Assembly (NCBI GenBank): GCA_003222535.1
Contig: QHWJ01000324.1
Span: forward strand, 1 to 41,156
From: Acidobacteriota bacterium
GTDB taxonomy: Bacteria; Acidobacteriota; Vicinamibacteria; Vicinamibacterales; CAVVIG01
Length of the DNA: 41,156 nucleotides
Reading direction: 5' to 3'
Below the pieces are notes generated by a model. The model saw nothing but the letters and a program-made list of their open reading frames with translations. It was not told the DNA's origin and did no database searches. Position 1 is the first letter of the stretch. Every line of letters starts with the position of its first letter. Below are positions 18,032 through 25,607 of this stretch, in pieces. The translations under genes and the position numbers were made by a program.

Positions 18032-18086
18032 AGCAGCCGAAATTGTAATCGGCAGATGGTGCGTTCAAGTCCTCCCGCCGGCTCCA
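18011..18086 (+). tRNA. Degenerate tRNA-Thr(UGU)-like sequence
   Basis: Seventy-six bases fold as a tRNA closest to bacterial tRNA-Thr with anticodon UGU. The acceptor stem GCCGGTG/CGCCGGC is intact with one G-U pair, the D stem is GCTC/GAGC, the anticodon stem is GCCGA/TCGGC, and TTCAAGT is the T loop. CCA is encoded. Departures: the D loop (AACGCTA) lacks the conserved GG; eight bases (AATTGTAA) rather than seven lie inside the anticodon stem; the T stem GTGCG/CCTCC has two mismatches. These faults suggest a pseudogene, an integration scar or an RNA with a special, non-ribosomal use. It overlaps the end of the FemAB-like gene. No integrase is nearby. Confidence 0.6.
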
Positions 18087-18114
18087 TATAACTCCGCCCT
18101 GCCGCGCACTGATC

Positions 18115-19362
18115 ATGCCCTCGTCACGCGTGAACTCACTCAGAATGGATACCCGGGTCGCTTTGCTTACGGGTGGCACTGACAAACCGTACGCGCTGGG
18201 ACTGGCCTCTGCTTTGGCCGCTCAGCGCGTTCAGGTCGAGTTCATAGGTAGTAATGAGCTGGACTGCCCGCAGGTACGGGCGATTCCGGGATTGGTTTTC
18301 CTAAATCTTCGGGGCGATCAGCGCGAGGAAGTGCCTTTTGCCGGCAAGCTCGTGCGGGTTCTTGTCTACTACGGTCGACTTGTAAGGTATGTGGCGACCG
18401 CAAAGCCAATGATTCTGCACATCCTGTGGAATTCAAGGTTCGAGGTGTTCGACCGAACCGTGCTAATGGTGTACTACCGGCTTCTGGGGAAGCGAGTCGT
18501 CCTGACCGCGCACAATGTGAATGGTGCTGCACGCGATGATAAGGACGGGTGGGCCAATAGGCTGTCACTTCGGATTCAATATCGTCTCTGCGATCACGTA
18601 TTCGTGCACACTGATGCGATGAAGCGGGAGCTCGTCGCGGCATTCGGTGCGAGGGAGCAGCGAGTGACGGTGATTCCGTTCGGGATCAACGACACGATGC
18701 CGCACAGTGAATTGAAGCCAGCCGCTGCGAGGCAGAGGCTCGGAATGGCAGTGAACGGGCGGGCGGTGCTCTTCTTCGGCCAAATTGCGCCGTACAAAGG
18801 ATTGGAGTACCTGATTGCCGCAGTAGCTGTGCTCGCGAAAACTGGCGAAGACGTTCGCCTAATCGTTGCGGGGAGGGTCAAGCGAGGGAGCGAGGGATAT
18901 TGGGGAAGTATCCGACGCTCTATCACGGACCTTGGCATCGAGGACCTCGTGGTCCAGAAGATCCGATTCATTCCCGACGACGAGGTCGAGACCTATTTCA
19001 AGGCCGCCGATGCCGTCGTCATTCCGTATGTGGACATTTTCCAGAGCGGGGTCCCGTTTCTGGCATTTAGCTTCGGCCTGCCCGTCATTGCGACGGATGT
19101 TGGGTCGCTTCGTGAGGATGTGACCAGCGAGACCGGCTTATTGTGCAAGCCGAAGGATCCAGCGGATCTGGCGCGAGTCATTGCGGCCTTCTACCGGAGC
19201 GCGTTGCACCGGGAGCCGGATCGAGCGCAAGAACGCATCCGCGGGCTCGCGGCGGAGAGGCACTCATGGGAAACGGTGGTTGACCGAACCAGGGCTGTTT
19301 ACGCAAGTCTCGCAGCCGACGGTCGGAGCCCACATATCTTTGGTTCGCGTACGGGGCCGTAG
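18115..19362 (+). CDS. Glycosyltransferase family 4
   Basis: A 415-residue GT-B enzyme. VALLTGGTDKPYALGLASAL opens the N-terminal domain, and VVLTAHNVNG and HVFVHTDAMKREL are acceptor-domain signatures shared with many EPS GT4 proteins. The donor domain has VLFFGQIAPYKGLEYLIAAV and, near the end, FQSGVPFLAFSFGLPVIATD for the nucleotide-sugar site. ATG 18115 is the first start after the tRNA-like sequence; ATG 18145 (MDTRVALLTGG) fits the family's usual N-terminus better. It acts at the cytoplasmic face of the membrane on lipid-linked sugar. The donor is unknown. Confidence 0.88.
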   Translation: MPSSRVNSLRMDTRVALLTGGTDKPYALGLASALAAQRVQVEFIGSNELDCPQVRAIPGLVFLNLRGDQREEVPFAGKLVRVLVYYGRLVRYVATAKPMILHILWNSRFEVFDRTVLMVYYRLLGKRVVLTAHNVNGAARDDKDGWANRLSLRIQYRLCDHVFVHTDAMKRELVAAFGAREQRVTVIPFGINDTMPHSELKPAAARQRLGMAVNGRAVLFFGQIAPYKGLEYLIAAVAVLAKTGEDVRLIVAGRVKRGSEGYWGSIRRSITDLGIEDLVVQKIRFIPDDEVETYFKAADAVVIPYVDIFQSGVPFLAFSFGLPVIATDVGSLREDVTSETGLLCKPKDPADLARVIAAFYRSALHREPDRAQERIRGLAAERHSWETVVDRTRAVYASLAADGRSPHIFGSRTGP

Positions 19363-19378
19363 CGGCCAACCCATCGCC

Positions 19379-21259
19379 ATGCCAGGGATAGCTGGAATCA
19401 TCAGCCACGACCCGCCAGCGGACTGTCGTCGGCTCGTGACACACATGCTTCGAACCATGATGCACGAGCGCTTTTACGCGTCCGGAGCCTGCTTTGCGCC
19501 GGAAATTGGCGTATACGCGGGGTGGGTGGCTCATCCCGGTTCGTTTGCGGCGAGGGAGTCCAGTCGGGGCGCAGTCCAGAAGATCGGACTAGCGCTTGCG
19601 GGAGAGTGCTTTGAGGGGCAGAGCCTGCCCGATCCGTCCGCGGACCGCGACAATCAGAGACATTCCGGCAGCTCGGTGTTGGCGCTCTATGATCGGCTCG
19701 ATGAGCAATGCATCGCCGACCTGAACGGCCTTTTCTGCGGCCTGATCCTCGATCGCTCCAAAAGGCGGGCGCTCCTATTCAACGATCGCTATGGGCTCGA
19801 GCGCATCTACGTTCATGAAACCGAGCAGGCGACGTATTTCGCCAGCGAAGTGAAGGCTCTGCTGCGAGTTGTGCCAACGCTGAGGGTATTTGACGACCAG
19901 GCTGTCGCCGAGTTCTTGACGTTCGGGTGTCCCCTTGAAGGGAAAACGCTCTTTCGAGGGATCAAGAGCCTCCAAGGAGGGTCTCTCTGGTCCTTTGACG
20001 GCGGTTTATGCCGGAAAGCGCGGTATTTCGAGCCCGCACAATGGGAGTGTCAACCACTGCTGACACCGCGAGCCTTCGAAGCTGAATTCCAGGAGCGTTT
20101 CAAGAAAGCTCTCCCTCGATACTTCCGAGGCGAACCCAGGATCGGAGTGTCACTGACCGGCGGCCTCGATACGCGGATGATCATCGCGTGTCTGCCAGCT
20201 CTCGCGAGTCGTCCGCTCTGCTACACATTTTCGGGCCGGGAGGGGGACACGCTCGACGCGCGCATCGCGGCGCGTGTAGCCGCGGCCAGCGGCCTGGAGC
20301 ATCGGGTTCTGCGCATCGCCGAAGACTTTTTGTCGGAGTATGGTGCTTACGTCGACCGAACGGTGTACATCACCGATGGGTGTTCGGGGGCGCTGGGAGC
20401 TCATGAGATCTACTTGAACGGCCTGGCGCGAGAATCGGCGCCGATACGATTGACCGGTAATTTCGGCGGTGAAGTGCTGCGTGGCGTGTCGACATTCAAA
20501 CCGATGGGATTGTCACGCGAGTTGATCCATCCGGATTTCCATCACCGGATCGACACGGCTGCAGGCCGCACCTCCGGAATCGTCGGATCGGCGGTGACGT
20601 CCGCGGCGTTCCGTGAAATTCCATGGAATTTGTTCGGCACGATGGCAGCAGCAAGATCGCAGGTTGTGTTTCGTACGCCGTACCTCGACAACGAGCTCGT
20701 CTCGCTGGCGTACCGAGCGCCGGCGCGAGTGCGACAGTCCTCTGGTACCGCGCTACGTTTGGTGCGAGAACACCAGCCATGCCTCAGTCACATCCCGACC
20801 GACCGGGCTGTGACGCTCGACGGCCGGGGGATCGCGTACATGCTGAAGCGGTTGGTCGCTGAAGTCACATTCAAGCTCGACTATTTCCACAAAGAAGCGC
20901 TGCCGCAACGCCTGATGCGGTTCGATGCAGCAATTGGCGCTCTCGCGCGTTTCGGAGTATTGGGCCTGCATAAGTATCTGCCTTACCGGCTCTGGTTTCG
21001 CAGGGATTTGGCGGGCTACGTCAATGGCGTGCTTACCGATTCGGCATCGACGCGCCTGCCGTACTTGAATCAGCGATTTCTGACAACCCTGGCGCACGAC
21101 CACGTGGCTGGGAGGAGGGACTACGTCCGCGAAATCAATGCGGTCGTCACGCTGGCTGCTGTGGATCGGCTCCTCCTGCGTGGCTGGGCAGAAAGAGAGA
21201 ACTGTGAGCGTGATGTAGCGTGTGATGAAGGGACGGGTGCGGAATGCCTCCCTCGCTAG
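19379..21259 (+). CDS. Asparagine-synthase-like protein lacking the glutaminase cysteine
   Basis: A 626-residue relative of asparagine synthase. The N-terminus reads MPGIAGIISHD: proline replaces the nucleophilic Cys2 that every working glutaminase needs, and the glutamine-site NGE motif is altered to AGE (ALAGECFEG). The synthetase domain is better kept: IGVSLTGGLDTRMIIACL is the pyrophosphate loop with S-to-T changes, followed by YTFSGREGDTLDARIAARVA. Beta-lactam synthetase and other ATP-using relatives also lost the cysteine, so it may adenylate a carboxylate and use another nucleophile, perhaps an amine on the glycan. ATG 19379 is the start; the open frame upstream only overlaps the GT4. 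Its end overlaps the ligase start by 16 bases. Confidence 0.8.
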   Translation: MPGIAGIISHDPPADCRRLVTHMLRTMMHERFYASGACFAPEIGVYAGWVAHPGSFAARESSRGAVQKIGLALAGECFEGQSLPDPSADRDNQRHSGSSVLALYDRLDEQCIADLNGLFCGLILDRSKRRALLFNDRYGLERIYVHETEQATYFASEVKALLRVVPTLRVFDDQAVAEFLTFGCPLEGKTLFRGIKSLQGGSLWSFDGGLCRKARYFEPAQWECQPLLTPRAFEAEFQERFKKALPRYFRGEPRIGVSLTGGLDTRMIIACLPALASRPLCYTFSGREGDTLDARIAARVAAASGLEHRVLRIAEDFLSEYGAYVDRTVYITDGCSGALGAHEIYLNGLARESAPIRLTGNFGGEVLRGVSTFKPMGLSRELIHPDFHHRIDTAAGRTSGIVGSAVTSAAFREIPWNLFGTMAAARSQVVFRTPYLDNELVSLAYRAPARVRQSSGTALRLVREHQPCLSHIPTDRAVTLDGRGIAYMLKRLVAEVTFKLDYFHKEALPQRLMRFDAAIGALARFGVLGLHKYLPYRLWFRRDLAGYVNGVLTDSASTRLPYLNQRFLTTLAHDHVAGRRDYVREINAVVTLAAVDRLLLRGWAERENCERDVACDEGTGAECLPR

Positions 21260-22701
21260 CCCTGTTTTTGTGGCTCGTCGTTTTGGTGATGCTGCTGCGT
21301 TATGACCCCGCGAGGCGTCCAGATACTTCGCCGGGATTATGGATTCCTGTGCTGTGGGTCTCTATCGTGGCTTCGCGGCTCCCTTCGCAATGGCTTGGTG
21401 TCCGCCAGATGGCGGCGCAGGCGTATGATGAAGGGAATAGCTTAGACCGGATCATCTATAGCGTCCTGATCGTGATGGCCATCGGCGTGTTGATGTCGCG
21501 GTCGGTGAAATGGAGGGATGTACTTGCGCGACACATCGCAGTGGTTGGGGTGCTTTTATTCGCGCTGTTCAGCGTCGTGTGGTCGGACTTTCCATTGGTT
21601 GCATTCAAGCGGTGGTTTCGCGACCTAGGACTCTATTTGGGTATCCTCATCGTGTGGTCCGATCCTCGCCCGTTGGAGGCCGTCCGAACAGTGCTTCGCC
21701 GCCTGTGCTTTCTCCTTATCCCGCTCTCCATCGTGCTCTATAAGTATTATCCCGATACGGGAAGGCAATACGATTTGTGGACCGGCCAGCCATCGTACGT
21801 GGGAGCCACAACGAGCAAGAACATGCTCGGGCTCCTCTGCCTCGCGAGCGGACTGTTTTTCGTGTGGGATACAATGACCCGTTGGCGCGATCGCAGCGAA
21901 CCGCGCGCACAGCGAATCCTTCTTGTGAACGTGGCGTTCATCGGGATGACGATCTGGTTGCTGACGCTTGCCCACAGTGCTACGTCCAGCGCCTGCTTAA
22001 CGCTCGGCTGTGTCGTGCTCGCGGCGGCTCACGGGAAAGGCGGGTCGCGTCGCCTAGCCCTCTTCATGCTCCCGGTGCCGGTGGCAATCTGTTTATATGC
22101 GGTGCTGTCGCTCGGCTTCGGCGTCGACCTTGGGGCGACGTTCGCTCCGGTTTTGGGTCGTGACGCAACGTTGACGGGCAGAACGCAGATCTGGAACACT
22201 TTGATCGCCATGCAGACGAGTCCGCTTGTTGGCGCCGGATACGAGAGCTTTTGGATGGGTTCCCGACTTCAGCGTGTTTGGGCGTCCGATGCTGGAATGA
22301 TTAATGAGGCGCATAATGGCTACCTGCAGGTGTATTTGAACCTGGGCGCAATGGGGCTCTTGCTTCTCTTCGGTGTACTGATCGGGACATATTGGAGGAT
22401 TTGGAAAGGATTGAGAGCTTTTCCAGCCATCGGATCATTTGGTCTGGCACTGTGGACTGTTCTCGTCGTTTACAACGTCACGGAGGCGGCTTTTCTCGGC
22501 GGAGTGTTGTGGACAGCGCTCTTGATGATGATGGGACCTCTCGAGGGACACGGTGGCCAACAGCAGCCGGCGGCAGCAAAGGCGCCAGGCCATTCAAAGT
22601 GGAGGCACCTGAAACCTAGAGTTGCAGCCGTTTCCGTGACGTCGCTATCGTCTCGTCCGAGCACGCCCATGCTCCTGTCCGCGAGACGGCGAAAACTGTA
22701 A
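21244..22701 (+). CDS. O-antigen ligase / Wzy-type polymerase family membrane protein
   Basis: A 485-residue integral membrane protein with about ten hydrophobic helices, beginning LALFLWLVVLVMLL. The Wzy_C/O-antigen-ligase signature lies in a periplasmic loop late in the protein: NEAHNGYLQVYLNLGAMGL, with the conserved histidine-asparagine. LTGRTQIWNTL upstream of it is also typical of the family. It joins or polymerises lipid-linked sugar chains on the outer face of the inner membrane. The last 60 residues (GGQQQPAAAKAPGHSK onward) are charged and probably disordered in the cytoplasm. ATG 21244 overlaps the preceding gene by 16 bases. Whether it polymerises EPS or ligates chains to an acceptor cannot be told from sequence. 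Confidence 0.85.
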   Translation: MPPSLALFLWLVVLVMLLRYDPARRPDTSPGLWIPVLWVSIVASRLPSQWLGVRQMAAQAYDEGNSLDRIIYSVLIVMAIGVLMSRSVKWRDVLARHIAVVGVLLFALFSVVWSDFPLVAFKRWFRDLGLYLGILIVWSDPRPLEAVRTVLRRLCFLLIPLSIVLYKYYPDTGRQYDLWTGQPSYVGATTSKNMLGLLCLASGLFFVWDTMTRWRDRSEPRAQRILLVNVAFIGMTIWLLTLAHSATSSACLTLGCVVLAAAHGKGGSRRLALFMLPVPVAICLYAVLSLGFGVDLGATFAPVLGRDATLTGRTQIWNTLIAMQTSPLVGAGYESFWMGSRLQRVWASDAGMINEAHNGYLQVYLNLGAMGLLLLFGVLIGTYWRIWKGLRAFPAIGSFGLALWTVLVVYNVTEAAFLGGVLWTALLMMMGPLEGHGGQQQPAAAKAPGHSKWRHLKPRVAAVSVTSLSSRPSTPMLLSARRRKL

Positions 22702-22793
22702 GCGCCTTCGCAGGACAGTTATGCGCTCCTTCGAGGCAATGTCGGTTTTGCGGGCAGGAGTAATGATTGTGGCGACCTTGCGCCGGTCTGTGT

Positions 22794-22809
22794 CGGTACT
22801 CGTCTTGCC
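22794..22809 (+). promoter_or_regulatory. Possible sigma-54 (-24/-12) promoter
   Basis: GG at 22795-22796 and GC at 22807-22808 are exactly ten bases apart and the -12 part reads CTTGCC. The -24 part (CGGTA) keeps only GG. Transcription would begin near 22820, leaving a 44-base leader before the beta-helix gene. Chance GG-N10-GC matches are common in GC-rich DNA, so this is a weak call. Confidence 0.3.
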
Positions 22810-22863
22810 ACGGACAAAACGAGCAGTAGCGCGCGGGTGCCGGAATTCTGCTGGAGCGGGACA

Positions 22864-24396
22864 ATGATGAGCGAAACGAGCAGACGGTTTTGTTGCATGT
22901 TGCTGCTTCTCTCCGCCGTATTTTTCTGGAGGAGGATCGGCGCTACGACAGTCAGTGCAGCCTCATGCAGTGCGGGTGATGTGCAGAATGCTCTAAACCG
23001 GGCTACCGACGGAGACATCGTAACGATTCCGGCTGGCGCGTGTGCATGGACTACTCAGGTCGTGTGGACGGCACCTGCGAACGTGACCGTTCGCGGGGCC
23101 GGCAACGCCTTGCTGGGCGGAGGCGATCAGACCATCATCACCGACAACTACGCCAGCGATGGGCCCATCCTGTCGATCACGACGAGCGTCTCCGGAACAT
23201 TTCGGATGACGGGACTCACGTTCCGCGGTGGTAGCACCGGCGGCCAGGTGAAATGGAATGGGATGGTCATGATTGGGGGGAAATCAAGAAACCTCCGGGT
23301 CGATCACGTCCATTTCAACATGCAGGCGTACAGCCCTCCGAACAGTGGCGCGGCGCTGCGTTTTGTTGGACGGATTTATGGCGTTGTCGATCACAGTCTG
23401 TTTGACCTCTCTGGCGTCGGCAATGGCATCCAGATTCATTACGATGATGGCAGCGCAGGCGACGTGACATGGGCGGAAGCGACGGGACTGGGGTCGGACG
23501 CCCTTCTGTTCGTAGAAGACACGACGTTTAACGCGGATTCACGGTTTGGCGCCTCAAACGACTGCGCTGACGGCGGGAAGTGGGTATGGCGCCACAACAC
23601 GTTGAACTCTGCTATGGTGCAAACGCACCCCACTGGAGGCGGGGCGAGAGGTCGGGGGTGTCGCGCCTGGGAAGTGTATCTGAACGCGTTCAATGGCTCG
23701 AATGACGCGCCCAGTTTCAACGCTGCATTCATCAGCAGCGGGACCGGTGTGATCTGGGGGAATACGGCATCGGCTGGATACAGCAATTTTGTGACGCTGC
23801 ACTCGATGCGGAAGAGCAACAGCACGTATACGCAAACGGCTTCGCCGAACGGGTGGGGCTACTGCGGGACCGCCTTCAATGGGCTGGGGTCCAATTTGGA
23901 CGGCAATACGAGCACGTCGACCGGGTACCCATGCCTGGACCAGCCTGGACGGGGCGTGGGCGACCTCCTGTCGGGTGCCTTCCCGAACGTGACGAACACG
24001 GCCACGGGCTGCGCGGCCTCGTCGCCGTGCGCATGGCCGCGACAGGCGCTTGAGCCCATCTACGAGTGGGCCAACACCTGGGCCGCCGTGCCGGGCGACG
24101 GCGGCAGTTATTGGTCGGTCTACGAGCCGACCGTGCTTTTGCAGAACCAAGATTATTTTTTGCGCGCCTCGGTATTCACTGGGGAAGCAGGCACGGGCGT
24201 GGGAACGCTGGCCGGGCGGCCCTCGACGTGCACGGCAGGTGTAGGCTACTGGGCCACAGACAGCAACACGCTCTTTCAGTGCTCGACGGCGAACACTTGG
24301 ACGGTGTATTACAGGCCTTACACCTATCCCCATCCACTCACTCAAGACGCCCAGGCGATCCCGACAGCTCCGCAAAATGTCCGCATCATTCGATGA
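22864..24396 (+). CDS. Secreted parallel beta-helix (PbH1/pectate-lyase-like) protein
   Basis: About 510 residues. MMSETSRRFCCMLLLLSAVF with a following basic patch and AASCSAGD looks like a signal peptide, with cleavage near residue 32. CSAGDVQNALNRATDGDIV is the usual opening of right-handed parallel beta-helix proteins that coil around a polysaccharide (one turn per 20-25 residues). Repeated turns follow, for example LTFRGGSTGGQVKWNGMVM, NLRVDHVHFNM and VVDHSLFDLSG. Several paired cysteines later in the protein (CADGG, CRAWE, GWGYCG, YPCLD, SPCAWPRQ) may form disulfides outside the cell. It may bind, cut or modify the EPS. ATG 22864 has GGAGCGGG upstream. There is no sorting signal at its C-terminus. 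Confidence 0.8.
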   Translation: MMSETSRRFCCMLLLLSAVFFWRRIGATTVSAASCSAGDVQNALNRATDGDIVTIPAGACAWTTQVVWTAPANVTVRGAGNALLGGGDQTIITDNYASDGPILSITTSVSGTFRMTGLTFRGGSTGGQVKWNGMVMIGGKSRNLRVDHVHFNMQAYSPPNSGAALRFVGRIYGVVDHSLFDLSGVGNGIQIHYDDGSAGDVTWAEATGLGSDALLFVEDTTFNADSRFGASNDCADGGKWVWRHNTLNSAMVQTHPTGGGARGRGCRAWEVYLNAFNGSNDAPSFNAAFISSGTGVIWGNTASAGYSNFVTLHSMRKSNSTYTQTASPNGWGYCGTAFNGLGSNLDGNTSTSTGYPCLDQPGRGVGDLLSGAFPNVTNTATGCAASSPCAWPRQALEPIYEWANTWAAVPGDGGSYWSVYEPTVLLQNQDYFLRASVFTGEAGTGVGTLAGRPSTCTAGVGYWATDSNTLFQCSTANTWTVYYRPYTYPHPLTQDAQAIPTAPQNVRIIR

Positions 24397-24551
24397 CGCG
24401 GTTGCCGTTAGCTGGTTGAAGGATTGACAGTCGGCCGGAACGCCGAAAGGCGATGACCGCCTCCGCTCGTGCGAGGTTGCGTCTCGGCCCCAACGACCGG
24501 CAAGCCGTCATCCCCGCCACGAATCAGGACCGATTCTCCTACGACTAACTC

Positions 24552-25607
24552 ATGAAGCCACTCGTGTCGATCCTCATTCCCTCCTATAACGCCGAGGAGT
24601 GGATTGTGGACACCGTTGAATCTGCGCTGGCCCAGACGTGGTCGCGCAAGGAGATTGTCATTGTCGACGACGGATCTAACGACAGTACTCTCGCACTGGC
24701 ACGCCGCTATGAGTCCAAGCATGTTTGCATCGTGAGCCAACGAAACCAAGGGGGCGCCGCGGCGAGAAACACCGCCTTCGCGCACTGCCAAGGCGATTAC
24801 ATCCAGTGGCTCGATGCCGATGACCTTCTCGCCCCCGACAAGGTCATGAAACAGATGGCAATTGCCGAGCAGTGTGCGGACGATCGAATACTCGGATCGT
24901 CGGCGTGGGCGTACTTTATGTACCGCCCGAGTGCGGCGAGGTTTGCACCGACCCCCCTTTGGGATGACTTGCTCCCGATGGAATGGATGCTCCGGAAGTG
25001 GTCGCACAACGTGCATATGCAGACCGCCACGTGGCTCGTCAGCCGAGAGTTGAGCAGTGCAGCAGGTCCTTGGAACACCGAGCTCCTCGGAGACGACGAC
25101 GGAGAGTACTTCGCCCGCGTCGTTCTGGCGAGCCGTGGCGTCCGCTTCGCACCGGACGCGCGTGTCTTCTATCGGGTCGTGGGCACGAGCCGACTAAGCT
25201 ACATTGGCCGCTCGAACCGAAAACTCGAGGCACACTTCCGAAGCATCCAGTTACAGATCGGGCATGTTCGATCGCTCGACGACGGACCGCGTGTTCGCGC
25301 TGCCATAGTGAATTACCTGCAGACTTGGCTGCCGCATTTCTATCCAGAACGGCTGGACCTTGTGGACGAAATGCGGTCCCTTGCGTCGGCGGTTGGCGGT
25401 GAACTGCAAATCGCCTCAATCGGCGGGAAGTACGCATTGATAGACATGATGCTCGGTCGCGTTGCCGCCAAAAAGGCGCAACTCCACTACAACGCTGGAA
25501 AGACATTTGTGTTGCGATCGTGGGACAAACTCCTGTTCGCGCTCGCAGAGGAGCGAGTCAACAAAACAGGCATCGTAAGGACGGCCTGCAAAATGCCCGA
25601 CGCATGA
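24552..25607 (+). CDS. Glycosyltransferase family 2
   Basis: A 351-residue GT-A transferase. The N-terminus VSILIPSYNAEEWIVDTVES is the standard opening, IVIVDDGSNDSTLALARRYE binds the nucleotide, RNQGGAAARNTAF is the usual middle motif, and YIQWLDADDLLAPDKV carries the D-x-D-D. The C-terminal half (NTELLGDDDGEYFARVVL, then VVGTSRLSYIG) is typical of EPS GT2 proteins. It is soluble or peripheral and adds a sugar to the lipid-linked chain. The stop overlaps the flippase start (ATGA). A 155-base gap precedes it with no evident promoter or terminator. Confidence 0.9.
   Translation: MKPLVSILIPSYNAEEWIVDTVESALAQTWSRKEIVIVDDGSNDSTLALARRYESKHVCIVSQRNQGGAAARNTAFAHCQGDYIQWLDADDLLAPDKVMKQMAIAEQCADDRILGSSAWAYFMYRPSAARFAPTPLWDDLLPMEWMLRKWSHNVHMQTATWLVSRELSSAAGPWNTELLGDDDGEYFARVVLASRGVRFAPDARVFYRVVGTSRLSYIGRSNRKLEAHFRSIQLQIGHVRSLDDGPRVRAAIVNYLQTWLPHFYPERLDLVDEMRSLASAVGGELQIASIGGKYALIDMMLGRVAAKKAQLHYNAGKTFVLRSWDKLLFALAEERVNKTGIVRTACKMPDA

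Noticed and set aside
18011-18086. A normal functional tRNA-Thr gene
   Set aside because: The missing D-loop GG, extra anticodon-loop base and T-stem mismatches make ordinary translation use unlikely.
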